NCBI RefSeq assembly: GCF_024449095.1
Contig: NZ_CP024627.1
Coordinates: 868,001 to 932,000, forward strand
Direction: 5' to 3'
Length of the DNA: 64,000 nt
Origin: Vibrio coralliilyticus
GTDB taxonomy: Bacteria > Pseudomonadota > Gammaproteobacteria > Enterobacterales > Vibrionaceae
A program made the position numbers and the translations under genes. This document shows, piece by piece, positions 32,746 to 41,863 of the stretch. The notes beneath the pieces were generated by a model that did no database searches, was not told the origin of the DNA, and saw only the letters and a program-made list of their open reading frames with translations. Position 1 is the stretch's first letter. The number at the start of each line of letters is the position of its first letter.

Positions 32746-32972
32746 TCCTGAGAGAGCTGAAACAGTATATCGAACAGCAGGGCTGTGTAAGTCAGAGAGA
32801 GCTTGCTAAGAAATTTGCGCTGAGTGAGGATGGTGTCGATGCTATGCTGGCGGTATGGATCAGGAAGGGTCAGATCTCTAGACTGGTTGATACGAATAAA
32901 GCTCACAGGGTGATGAGAGTGCGTTACTCCGCGAATTGTTCGGATGGGATTGCTCTCACGGTTACAATGTAA
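32742..32972 (+). CDS. feoC: Ferrous iron transport protein C
   Basis: 76 residues with a winged-helix N-terminus (MILRELKQYIEQQGCVSQRELAKKF...). Enterobacterial FeoC has four closely spaced cysteines for an Fe-S cluster; here only Cys15 and a distant Cys near 68 occur, so a cluster is unlikely. V. cholerae FeoC likewise lacks the cluster cysteines and is needed for FeoB complex assembly. The 4-nt overlap with feoB (ATGA) places it in feoABC. Confidence 0.9.
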   Translation: MILRELKQYIEQQGCVSQRELAKKFALSEDGVDAMLAVWIRKGQISRLVDTNKAHRVMRVRYSANCSDGIALTVTM

Positions 32973-32974
32973 AC

Positions 32975-33006
32975 AATGCCGCTGGATAACAGCGGCATTT
33001 TTTTAT
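32975..33006 (+). terminator. Rho-independent terminator of feoABC
   Basis: Stem AATGCCGCTG/CAGCGGCATT with a GATAA loop and seven T. The T tract overlaps the stop codon of the convergent HIT gene. Confidence 0.93.
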
Positions 33007-33431
33007 GCCTTTCGAAACAGACTACTTAGTGATAGTACGTTTTGAATGCGAGAAAGCATGGTTTGTTGTTCTTCCTCAGAACGAAACACGCCGTTGGTGT
33101 TACCCCAAATGGGACCGGGCCAAGCGATGTCGTCTTTGAAGCGAGCGATATGATGAATATGCAGCTGTGGGACCATATTTCCAAGCGCACCTAAGTTGAG
33201 TTTATCTGGGCGAAACGTTGCTTCTAATGCTTGGCTTACTGCTTGTGATTCGAGTAAGAACTGTTGTTGATCTTGCATTGGCAGGTGGTGCAGCTCCTTA
33301 AGACTTTCCCGTTTAGGGACAAGAATCACCCAAGGAACAGCGTTGTCCTTGTGGAGTAGAGCAATAGTCAAAGGAAAGTGACCGATGACGTTAGTATCCT
33401 TTGTCAGTTGTGGATGGAGTTCAAAACTCAT
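33003..33431 (-). CDS. HIT-domain protein
   Basis: 142 residues. Histidine-triad superfamily: the signature appears as QLHIHHIARF (90-99), where the first two histidines (91, 93) keep the usual spacing and the third is shifted to 94. This H-x-H-H form occurs in a group of proteobacterial HIT proteins. Likely a nucleotide hydrolase or transferase acting on a nucleoside phosphate derivative; the substrate is unknown. Convergent with feoC, its end lying in the feo terminator. Confidence 0.85.
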   Translation of the reverse strand: MSFELHPQLTKDTNVIGHFPLTIALLHKDNAVPWVILVPKRESLKELHHLPMQDQQQFLLESQAVSQALEATFRPDKLNLGALGNMVPQLHIHHIARFKDDIAWPGPIWGNTNGVFRSEEEQQTMLSRIQNVLSLSSLFRKA

Positions 33432-33530
33432 GATTCATTCCTATTAGTATTTTTAGCCAGTATACGCCAGAAAAAACAAAAGGTTGATGCTTTCACATCA
33501 ACCTTTATTTTCTATCGCTAAAGCCCTAGC

Positions 33531-35264
33531 TTACATACGTTCTAGTGTATCAATACCTAGCAGAGAAAGACCTTGTTTGATGGTCTTCGCCGTCAGTGCT
33601 GCCAGCTTCAGACGACTCTGTTTCACAGACTCATCTTCTGTGTTCAGAATTGGGCATGCTTCATAGAAGCTTGAGAATTGGCCAGCAAGTTCGAATAGGT
33701 AACTACACATAATGTGTGGTTGACCTTCACGAGCAACTGACTGCACGGCTTCTTCAAATTGAAGTAGCTTGGCGATAAGAGATTTCTCTTTCTCTTCGGT
33801 GATCTTAATGTCGCCCTCTAACTCATCCATTGAGATGCCCGCTTTAGCAAAAATAGATGCAACGCGCGTGTAAGCATACTGCATGTATGGGGCAGTGTTG
33901 CCTTCAAAGGCCAGCATGTTATCCCAGTCAAACACGTAGTCAGTCGTACGGTGCTTAGACAGGTCTGCGTACTTAACAGCAGCCATCGCTACCGTATTCG
34001 CGATGTTTTGCTTTTCAGCTGTTTCTAAGTCTGGGTTCTTAGACTCGATAAGTTTGATTGCACGCTCTTCTGCTTCGTCTAGTAGATCCGCCAGACGAAC
34101 TGTGCCACCTGCACGCGTCTTAAATGGACGGCCATCCTTACCTAGCATCATACCGAAAGCGTGGTGCTCAAGAGTTACCTCTTCTGGCACATAGCCCGCT
34201 TTACGAACTATAGTCCAAGCTTGCATCAAATGTTGATGCTGACGTGAGTCAATAAAGTACAATACGCGGTCTGCACCTAGCGTTTCGTAGCGGTATTTAG
34301 CACAAGCGATATCGGTAGTGGTGTACAAGAAGCCGCCGTCACGCTTCTGGATGATCACACCCATAGGCTCGCCGTCTTTGTTTTTGTACTCTTCAAGGAA
34401 CACAACTTGTGCACCGTCATCTTCTTGTGCAAGACCTTGTTCTTTCAGGTCTGCCACAATGCCAGGAAGCATGTCGTTGTACATGCTCTCACCCATTACG
34501 TTCTCACGAGTTAGAGAGACATTAAGACGATCGTAGTTGCGCTGGTTTTGGATCATGGTGATATCAACCAGCTTCTTCCACATCTCAGCGCAGTATTCAT
34601 CACCACTTTGTAGTTTTACCACGTAATTACGAGCTTTTAGCGCAAATTCTTCGTCTTCATCGTACAGCTTTTTCGATTCACGATAGAAAGCTTCTAGATC
34701 AGCGAGTTCCATTGATATTTCACCAGACTCTTTTTGCACTCGCTCAAGGTTCGCAATCAGCATACCAAACTGAGTACCCCAGTCACCGATGTGGTTAGCA
34801 CGAATGACTTTATGGCCTAAAAATTCAAGTGTGCGCACAACGGCGTCACCGATAATAGTTGAACGCAGGTGGCCAACGTGCATTTCTTTCGCCACGTTTG
34901 GCGCAGAGTAGTCAGCAACAATAGTCTTTTGAGTTTCAGGCGCGACACCAAGACGAGAGTCAGATAGTGCGGACTCAGCTTGTTTAGCAAGGAATTCTTC
35001 GCTCAAGAAGATGTTGATAAAACCTGGGCCAGCAATTTCTGTTTTGCTAGCGATGCCATCAAGGTCCAGAACATCCAGTACTTTTTGAGCAAATTCGCGT
35101 GGGTTGGTACCGAGTTTCTTAGCAACACCCATGACGCCGTTTGCTTGGTAATCACCAAACTGAGGCTTTGCTGATTGGCGAACTGCAGCAGGGCTACCTG
35201 CCGGTGCGCCAGCGGCTTCTAGAGCCTGAGATACTTTGTCGTTAATAAGTGCTTGGATATTCAC
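33531..35264 (-). CDS. argS: Arginyl-tRNA synthetase
   Basis: 577 residues from a GTG start at 35264, identical in length to E. coli ArgS and beginning (V/M)[14 protein letters not shown] as the family does; AAGGA lies 5 nt upstream. The frame stays open five codons to an upstream ATG, but the Shine-Dalgarno sequence lies within that extension. Charges tRNA-Arg. Class I synthetase: the HIGH motif appears as [12 protein letters not shown], the family's KMSKS loop is degenerate, as usual for ArgS, and the N-terminal Add-1 domain and C-terminal DALR domain are both complete. Divergent from yecM, as in E. coli. Confidence 0.96.
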   Translation of the reverse strand: MNIQALINDKVSQALEAAGAPAGSPAAVRQSAKPQFGDYQANGVMGVAKKLGTNPREFAQKVLDVLDLDGIASKTEIAGPGFINIFLSEEFLAKQAESALSDSRLGVAPETQKTIVADYSAPNVAKEMHVGHLRSTIIGDAVVRTLEFLGHKVIRANHIGDWGTQFGMLIANLERVQKESGEISMELADLEAFYRESKKLYDEDEEFALKARNYVVKLQSGDEYCAEMWKKLVDITMIQNQRNYDRLNVSLTRENVMGESMYNDMLPGIVADLKEQGLAQEDDGAQVVFLEEYKNKDGEPMGVIIQKRDGGFLYTTTDIACAKYRYETLGADRVLYFIDSRQHQHLMQAWTIVRKAGYVPEEVTLEHHAFGMMLGKDGRPFKTRAGGTVRLADLLDEAEERAIKLIESKNPDLETAEKQNIANTVAMAAVKYADLSKHRTTDYVFDWDNMLAFEGNTAPYMQYAYTRVASIFAKAGISMDELEGDIKITEEKEKSLIAKLLQFEEAVQSVAREGQPHIMCSYLFELAGQFSSFYEACPILNTEDESVKQSRLKLAALTAKTIKQGLSLLGIDTLERM

Positions 35265-35501
35265 ACGCGCTTCCTTCAATTCTGGGAATTGGTTGGATAT
35301 GCATATAAATATTCAGTTTAGTCAATGGCTATGGCTGAATAATATCCACTCTAGTGGAATAAATGCATATCTCTGTAGAGTTCATAAATTGGCGCACATA
35401 ATACCAACTTTATTGCCTCTCTTATAGGGAGTGAACTGGGAAATTTTCTACTTTTCCTTAGGTTCTTGCTAGTATTGCGGAAAAATCAACGTTTTGGATA
35501 A

Positions 35502-36107
35502 ATGAAAATGTCTCAAAGACTATTGGATGCTGAATTGATGCCTTCACAAATGAAAGGCAAGATTGAAGATTTTATGCATAAAATTCAAGGTTTAAGCGAG
35601 AAACTGCATATTAATTTACGTCCTTTTCAGGCGGATCATATTGCATTACGTATCAATGACTTGGAATTGGCAAAACTGGCTCATCAAGAGTGGTTAAAAG
35701 AAGGCTGTGAAATATCAAATGCGGTGATAAATGGTCGTCCGATCATCGTGATTGAATTCACTGAGCCATTGAAGGCGTTAAATTGGTCAATTGAATGCTT
35801 AGAGCTACCTTACCCGGCCGAGGGAAAACGCTACCCACAACAGAGTTGGGAACATGTTGAGTTTGTTGTGCCTTCGCAAGCTGAAACAGCAGAGGAATAT
35901 CTACAGGAGATTAAGGGCATACAGCCAGAAATGGCGAAGCAATGGGAACAGTTAAGTGAGCAGGGAGTGAAGATCAAGTTATCTAGCCCGAAAGGTGAGG
36001 GTGAGCGGCTCAATAACCCCACAGTGGCGTTTAAGTATGAGGGTGTGTGTATTAAGCTTCACCCCCATTCATTAAAGACAATTGTCGAGTCTGAACAATC
36101 AGCCTAA
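35502..36107 (+). CDS. yecM: YecM family (VOC-like) protein
   Basis: 201 residues. Matches the YecM family, small alpha/beta proteins with a vicinal-oxygen-chelate-like fold and putative metal ligands; His residues in ADHIALR and WEHVEFVV and Glu in VIEFTEPL are candidates. E. coli also has yecM beside argS. Function unknown. Two in-frame ATGs (35502, 35508) are possible starts. The 3' end overlaps the convergent M16 peptidase gene by 9 nt. Confidence 0.85.
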   Translation: MKMSQRLLDAELMPSQMKGKIEDFMHKIQGLSEKLHINLRPFQADHIALRINDLELAKLAHQEWLKEGCEISNAVINGRPIIVIEFTEPLKALNWSIECLELPYPAEGKRYPQQSWEHVEFVVPSQAETAEEYLQEIKGIQPEMAKQWEQLSEQGVKIKLSSPKGEGERLNNPTVAFKYEGVCIKLHPHSLKTIVESEQSA

Positions 36108-38873
36108 GTCAATATCCTTCGGTCTAAGTTGAAACTCTTCTATTGAGCCTATTTCTAGGCCTAAGTCCAGTGGTGCTGACTCGTGATGTGCATTTCCTTG
36201 GGTGTGCATGATGAGTCGATTTGCTGTCCGTGGTTTGAGCTCATTGACAACAAAGCGGATCATATCTGCACGAGTTAAGGTTTTCAGTTCCTCTAATACC
36301 ACTTCTTTCTGGTTGAAGTTATCGTCTTTGTTACCTATCGCAACCCAAAGGCGTTGAGCTCGGCTTCTTAGTGTCGTGTCAGGTGTCGCGATCTGATTCC
36401 ATAGTCCTCGCTTGCTGCTATGCCATTGGTACTCATTCAGCTCAAGCAGCACCATATAGAAAGCATTGAGGAATTCATCAATGGAGCTGATTAGATCGAT
36501 AGGTGCGGCATTGGGTGATTGTACATAGAGTACAATACCTGGATGACGATTGAGTGGTAAGTTGCCAGTACCGACCATATAGCCCAACTGCTGCTTGGTT
36601 CTTATTTCATGAAAAAAAGTTGCGGACATCAAATGGTTAGCCAGCGAATACAAAGCAATATTGCGTGGCTCTATATCATCGCATTGGTAATAAACGACAA
36701 TTGCTGAATCTTCTTGGTTACACTCCACTGAACGCTGGAAAGTCCCATTTTTGCCAAGCATCACCAGAGGGCGCAGTGCTTCTTCGTACTGTTGGTTGTG
36801 TACTCTAAGTGCGTCTTTCAGTGTTGTCCCAAGATGGATAGCATCAGAGCGAGTCCAGTCTCCGTAGACAAACATTTCGACATGTAACTCAGCGAGTATT
36901 GCCTGCACAAATTCAGCCAATTCTTTCACATGGATGGTTTCCAAGGCTTCGAGCAAATCAGCGTAAGGAGGGTTGTTTGGTTGTAACAGGCCCGTCATAG
37001 CGTTGAAAAGTTGCGAGATAGGTTTATCCTGTGCCGCGTTCCGCCAATTCCTCAACAATTGATTCTTAATGGTATCAAAGCGTTTTGAACTGAAGTCACG
37101 TTTGGCAAAGCGCTCCAAGATCATTTTCATTAATTCTGGTTGTTTCTTACTGAAGCCTGAAAGTGTTAGGGTTACTCCACCTTGGTGGGCATACATGTTG
37201 TAACCCATACCTGCGATCTCAGCTTGATAAGTTTCTTTGGCTAAAGAATCGAGGAACATTTCCACGCACAAGCGAGTTTTCACAATATTTCTGGGGTTAG
37301 CGACGGCGTGAGGACTGTCTATCGCGACGTATATAACCCCTTTAGGTACCTTGAATTCATGATCTTGTAAGTGCCATAGCTTAAATCCTGGTAGCTCTTC
37401 TATCACTTCTGGAATGTCAGAAAGAGCTTCAACAGGTTGAGGATCCAAGTCATAACAGATAAAAGGGTTTTTAGGTGGAAGCGCGAAGTTCAAGTCGCTT
37501 GGTGTTTTATATTTGGCTAGCTGTTCCGATGAAAACGGTAACACTGAATAAGGGGATGCGTACCACTGAGCTTGTTTATCATAGTATAAGCCTTGAGCAA
37601 TCAGCGTGACACGCAAATTCTCCGGCGTTAGGTATTGCAGAAGGCTTCTGAGCAGTGTTTCATTATATTCAGTCATCATAAAATCGCCATAGACGGTGTC
37701 TTCTGGCGCATAATGCTGCATATTAACTACTAAATGGCTGACAAGATCGAGTGGCCTGGTGGGTTCTTGAAAGTGGAATGCAGATTCCAATACGGCTTGC
37801 TTCTCGAGGTAGCGCCACTCGTCAAAACCTTCACGGCTTAGTAGCGATAAATAACTGAATATAGCTTGAACAATATCGTCAACATGCTCTATGCCCTCAG
37901 GGGTTAACGCGCAGCTAACCGTAAATTCTCGATAGTTACTTCCGCTGGTTCCGCCACCAGCTGAAAGGGAAGTAATCCATCCGGCTTCTTTGAGTTCGAG
38001 CATCAGGCTTCCGTCACCTTCGTAGCCGAGAAGATGAGCAAAGTAAGACAGAGGCTTTTGACGGTAATGTTCATCCATACATGGCATGGGAAAGGTCAAA
38101 ATCAGTTTGCGAATGTCTTTAATCGGTTCGACATTGACCAAGATACGGGTGGAGTTTTCATCGGTATAAGGGACGTCGATTGATTTACCCGCGAGGTTGT
38201 GAGTCGGTATGGCTGAAAACTTTTTGGTGACCCAACTTTCTAGTTCGTCTAACGGCTGTGGGCCCATTACAGTCAATGTCATTAAGTCAGCGGAATATTG
38301 CTGATAATGGAAATCAACGATTTCATCTCGAATAGATTGACCGCCGCGGTCACCTAATGTCTCTAGGTTGCCCACAGAGAACTTGGCAAATGGATGCTTC
38401 GGATTGACGAGCTCCTTGTGGACCTGATACAGCCTTCGAGAGTCGTCGTTTAGTTTGAGTTTGTATTCAGATTCAACCGCTTGGCGTTCTTTGTCGAGCG
38501 CCTCAGGATTAAAGAGTGGGGCGGTAAAAAATTGACTAAACCTGTCGAGGCTATCGGCAAAAGCCGAAGGTGTGACGTCAAAAAAGAAGCAAGTATGTTC
38601 GGTACCAGTCCATGCGTTATTACTGCCACCATGTTGGTTAATGTAACTTTGAAATTCACCAACTTTAGGGTATTTTTCTGTCCCTAAAAACAGCATATGT
38701 TCCAAGTAATGAGCAAGACCTTGACGATCCATTGGATCATCAAAGTGCCCAACATTGACGGCTAACGCTGCGGCTGATTTTTGCGCGTCTTTATCTTGAA
38801 TAGCTAACACTCTAAGCCCGTTTTTCAACGTGAGGTAGCGATATTGGTTGGTATCATTGGGGCTTATGTGCAC
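36099..38873 (-). CDS. M16 family (insulinase/pitrilysin) zinc peptidase
   Basis: 924 residues. The inverted zinc motif HxxEH is HYLEH at 55-59, with the distal Glu ligand around 134-136 (VESEYKLKL). The length and four-domain layout match pitrilysin/insulin-degrading enzymes, clam-shell peptidases that degrade short peptides. Unlike E. coli pitrilysin (PtrA), I see no signal peptide, so it should act in the cytoplasm. The R/Y pair used for substrate binding is in the C-terminal half (EIRTKQQLGYMVGTG). Convergent with yecM, sharing 9 nt; no terminator between them. Confidence 0.93.
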   Translation of the reverse strand: MHISPNDTNQYRYLTLKNGLRVLAIQDKDAQKSAAALAVNVGHFDDPMDRQGLAHYLEHMLFLGTEKYPKVGEFQSYINQHGGSNNAWTGTEHTCFFFDVTPSAFADSLDRFSQFFTAPLFNPEALDKERQAVESEYKLKLNDDSRRLYQVHKELVNPKHPFAKFSVGNLETLGDRGGQSIRDEIVDFHYQQYSADLMTLTVMGPQPLDELESWVTKKFSAIPTHNLAGKSIDVPYTDENSTRILVNVEPIKDIRKLILTFPMPCMDEHYRQKPLSYFAHLLGYEGDGSLMLELKEAGWITSLSAGGGTSGSNYREFTVSCALTPEGIEHVDDIVQAIFSYLSLLSREGFDEWRYLEKQAVLESAFHFQEPTRPLDLVSHLVVNMQHYAPEDTVYGDFMMTEYNETLLRSLLQYLTPENLRVTLIAQGLYYDKQAQWYASPYSVLPFSSEQLAKYKTPSDLNFALPPKNPFICYDLDPQPVEALSDIPEVIEELPGFKLWHLQDHEFKVPKGVIYVAIDSPHAVANPRNIVKTRLCVEMFLDSLAKETYQAEIAGMGYNMYAHQGGVTLTLSGFSKKQPELMKMILERFAKRDFSSKRFDTIKNQLLRNWRNAAQDKPISQLFNAMTGLLQPNNPPYADLLEALETIHVKELAEFVQAILAELHVEMFVYGDWTRSDAIHLGTTLKDALRVHNQQYEEALRPLVMLGKNGTFQRSVECNQEDSAIVVYYQCDDIEPRNIALYSLANHLMSATFFHEIRTKQQLGYMVGTGNLPLNRHPGIVLYVQSPNAAPIDLISSIDEFLNAFYMVLLELNEYQWHSSKRGLWNQIATPDTTLRSRAQRLWVAIGNKDDNFNQKEVVLEELKTLTRADMIRFVVNELKPRTANRLIMHTQGNAHHESAPLDLGLEIGSIEEFQLRPKDIDLG

Positions 38874-39111
38874 AAGTATTTCTCCGCTGAAGGTGCTTAG
38901 GTATTAGTATGTACGCGATGTGGATGAGTGCCAACTATCTCTTTGAGAAATATAAGCATACACAAAATATGAATCCGTCCATTAAGATTGTTAAGAAAGT
39001 CGAAGTCTTTAGCAAGGTACTTGATATAATTATTTTTAAACAAGTGCTAAAAATCAGCGTATAAAAATAACAATGATGATAATTACAAGATCACAGATTT
39101 AGGAAGAAGCC

Positions 39112-39576
39112 ATGAAAATATTCATTATGCGTCATGGGGAAGCTGAGCATTATGCAGCAACTGATGCAGAGCGTGCGCTGACAGAGAGAGGGCGCAGTGC
39201 CTCTGCGGCAGTAGCCCGAGCATGCGCAGAGCAAGGTTATGCACAATTCGATAAAGTATTAGTTAGCCCTTACTTACGTGCTCAGCAAACTTGGCAAGAG
39301 ATCTCACGCAGTTTTAGTGCGAAACAGATCCAAACATGCGAAGACATTACACCGTACGGTGAGTCCAACCAAGTGGCGGACTATGTAGTAGCGACAGCCG
39401 AGGTAGAGGAGCTAGCATCAATATTGTTGGTGTCACATTTACCGCTTGTTGGGTATCTCACTGCAGAGTTGGTTCCGGATATGGTGCCTCCGATGTTTCC
39501 TACCTCAGGTATCGTGTGCGTGGACTATGACTTAGCAAAACGACGTGGTGAACTGCTTTTCAATATCCAACCTTAG
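39112..39576 (+). CDS. sixA: Phosphohistidine phosphatase SixA
   Basis: 154 residues. Branch of the histidine phosphatase superfamily: RHG motif with catalytic His8 (MRHGEAEH), a second conserved His in LLVSHLPLVG. E. coli SixA dephosphorylates HPt-type phosphohistidines (ArcB, and the nitrogen PTS). AGGAAG precedes the ATG. It lies upstream of flhA but has a gap of 163 bp and a sigma-54-type promoter between, so it is not part of the flagellar operon. Confidence 0.93.
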   Translation: MKIFIMRHGEAEHYAATDAERALTERGRSASAAVARACAEQGYAQFDKVLVSPYLRAQQTWQEISRSFSAKQIQTCEDITPYGESNQVADYVVATAEVEELASILLVSHLPLVGYLTAELVPDMVPPMFPTSGIVCVDYDLAKRRGELLFNIQP

Positions 39577-39665
39577 TGCGTTCTCACGATTAATTGGGAA
39601 GCTCGCCAATTCAATGAGTTAGTGCTTCAAGTATAACCATATCTTAATGTAGCCATAAAATTGAC

Positions 39666-39711
39666 AGGACTTATGGACTGAAACTTGCATATCGGCCTAA
39701 GTCCTTTAATT
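39666..39711 (+). terminator. Possible long-loop terminator after sixA
   Basis: AGGACTTA (39666-39673) pairs with TAAGTCCT (39698-39705), followed by TTAATTTTTT. The 24-nt loop is long and contains the flhA promoter elements, so this may instead be an operator-like inverted repeat. Confidence 0.4.
39674..39690 (+). promoter_or_regulatory. Candidate sigma-54 promoter of the flhA operon
   Basis: TGGACTGAAACTTGCAT has GG (39675-39676) and GC (39687-39688) exactly 10 bp apart and fits TGGCAC-N5-TTGC apart from the CA. The expected start site is near 39700, 40 nt before the flhA ATG. In V. cholerae flhAFG-fliA belongs to the FlrA/sigma-54-dependent class, supporting the call. Confidence 0.7.
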
Positions 39712-39739
39712 TTTTGGTTAAATTATAGATTTCACCTCT

Positions 39740-41833
39740 ATGAAGTTTACGTTGCCGTTCGCGGATAAGTTACCTCCCATTCCTCAGAGAGCAATGCCAG
39801 CGGTAGGTGCGCCTATTATGGTGTTGGCGACGCTGGCGATGGTGGTATTACCGATACCTCCATTCCTGCTCGACTTATTCTTTACGTTCAATATCGCATT
39901 GGCGATGGTTGTCCTTCTCGTGACGGTCTATACCCGTAGGCCTTTAGACTTTGCGGCTTTTCCGACGGTACTGCTTATTGCAACTTTGTTACGTTTGGCG
40001 TTAAACGTTGCATCGACCCGTGTTGTACTGCTCTATGGCCATGAGGGAACGGGCGCAGCGGGTAGTGTGATTGAAGCTTTTGGTAGTGTCGTGATTGGTG
40101 GCAACTATGCCGTTGGTTTAGTCGTATTTCTTATCTTGATGATCATCAACTTTATGGTTGTGACGAAAGGTGCAGGTCGTATCTCTGAGGTGAGTGCTCG
40201 CTTTACCTTAGATGCCTTACCCGGTAAGCAGATGGCGATCGATGCCGACTTAAATGCGGGACTAATCGATCAAGATCAGGCAAGAACGCGTCGTCAAGAA
40301 GTCACTAAAGAAGCTGATTTCTATGGCTCGATGGACGGTGCGTCAAAATTTGTTAAAGGCGATGCTATTGCCGGTATTTTGATTCTATTTATCAATATTA
40401 TCGGTGGTTTGTCGATTGGTATGGCTCAGTATGGACTAGCGTTTGGCGAGGCTATCCAAATCTATACTTTGCTGACCATCGGTGATGGCCTTGTTGCTCA
40501 AATTCCATCTCTATTACTCTCGATTGGCGCGGCGATCATGGTCACTCGTCAGAACACTGACGAAGATATGGGCCAGCAAGTTGTCTTCCAAATGTTTGAC
40601 AACCCTAAAGCTCTGATGATCACGGCAGGTATATTAGGAGTAATGGGGGTTGTGCCGGGCATGCCTCATTTTGCTTTCTTGTTACTGGCGATACTGGCTG
40701 GTGGCGGGGCGTACTGGATTCATCGTAAACAGAAGAAAGACGCTGAAAAGGCTAAATTACCAGCAACAACCGAACAGGATGCTCCAACGCCAAAAGAGCT
40801 ATCGTGGGATGATGTACAACCTGTTGATGTTATTGGTTTGGAAGTCGGCTACCGTTTGATCCCGCTCGTCGACAAAGATCAAGGGGGAGAACTGCTAGAG
40901 CGAGTGAAGGGAGTGCGTAAAAAGCTCTCTCAAGACTTCGGTTTTCTCATTCCCGCAGTCCACATCCGTGACAACCTTGAGCTGACCCCAAACAGTTACC
41001 GAATTACTTTGATGGGGGTGGCTGTAGGTGAGGCAGAAATTCGTCCGGATATGGAACTCGCCATTAACCCAGGGCAGGTGTATGGCATGGTGGAAGGTGA
41101 ACCGACGATTGATCCTGCCTTTGGCCTTGAGGCGGTGTGGATCAAAGATGAGCAGCGTGAACATGCGCAGGCGCTAGGTTATACCGTGGTCGACTCTTCA
41201 ACAGTGCTTGCGACTCACCTTAGCCAATTACTGACCAATAATGCTTCAAACTTAATTGGCCATGAAGAAGTACAGAACTTGTTGGAAATGCTTGGGCGTA
41301 GTGCGCCTAAACTGGTCGAGAACTTTGTGCCGGATCAGCTTCAACTTGGTGTCGTCGTGAAAGTATTACAGAACTTGCTTAATGAAGCGGTACCTATCCG
41401 AGACATCCGAACTATCGTCCAAACCTTGGCTGAATATTCAAGTAAGAGTCAAGAACCTGACATACTAACAGCGGCAGTTCGAATCTCGTTGAAACGACTA
41501 ATTGTTCAGGAAATCAATGGAATAGAGCCAGAGTTGCCAGTCATTACATTGATTCCTGAGCTGGAACAAATATTGCATCAGACAATGCAAGCATCTGGGG
41601 GAGAATCTGCAGGTATCGAACCAGGTTTGGCTGAGCGGCTACAATCTTCTTTAACTCAAGCGACTCAAGAGCAAGAGTTGAAAGGGGAGCCCGCCGTCCT
41701 TCTGACCTCTGGCGTATTGCGTTCAACACTAGCTAAGTTTGTGAAGAACACAATTCCATCGTTACGCGTACTCTCTTATCAGGAAATCCCAGACGAGAAA
41801 CAAATACGTATTGTTCAAGCTGTTGGTAACTAG
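39740..41833 (+). CDS. flhA: Flagellar biosynthesis protein FlhA
   Basis: 697 residues. Export-gate component of the flagellar type III secretion system. The N-terminal half (to about 325) holds eight membrane helices with the FHIPEP-family block RISEVSARFTLDALPGKQMAIDADLNAG; the C-terminal cytoplasmic half forms the nonameric ring that docks chaperone-substrate complexes. First gene of the long flhA-flhF-flhG-fliA-che-par operon. flhB is not adjacent, which is usual for vibrios. Confidence 0.97.
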   Translation: MKFTLPFADKLPPIPQRAMPAVGAPIMVLATLAMVVLPIPPFLLDLFFTFNIALAMVVLLVTVYTRRPLDFAAFPTVLLIATLLRLALNVASTRVVLLYGHEGTGAAGSVIEAFGSVVIGGNYAVGLVVFLILMIINFMVVTKGAGRISEVSARFTLDALPGKQMAIDADLNAGLIDQDQARTRRQEVTKEADFYGSMDGASKFVKGDAIAGILILFINIIGGLSIGMAQYGLAFGEAIQIYTLLTIGDGLVAQIPSLLLSIGAAIMVTRQNTDEDMGQQVVFQMFDNPKALMITAGILGVMGVVPGMPHFAFLLLAILAGGGAYWIHRKQKKDAEKAKLPATTEQDAPTPKELSWDDVQPVDVIGLEVGYRLIPLVDKDQGGELLERVKGVRKKLSQDFGFLIPAVHIRDNLELTPNSYRITLMGVAVGEAEIRPDMELAINPGQVYGMVEGEPTIDPAFGLEAVWIKDEQREHAQALGYTVVDSSTVLATHLSQLLTNNASNLIGHEEVQNLLEMLGRSAPKLVENFVPDQLQLGVVVKVLQNLLNEAVPIRDIRTIVQTLAEYSSKSQEPDILTAAVRISLKRLIVQEINGIEPELPVITLIPELEQILHQTMQASGGESAGIEPGLAERLQSSLTQATQEQELKGEPAVLLTSGVLRSTLAKFVKNTIPSLRVLSYQEIPDEKQIRIVQAVGN

Positions 41834-41863
41834 CATTAATGCGTTAATAGACGGATATCTACT

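Noticed and set aside
35300..35325. ArgR box upstream of argS
   Set aside because: TGCAT/ATTCA half-sites are spaced 6 bp instead of 4, and only half of the consensus fits.
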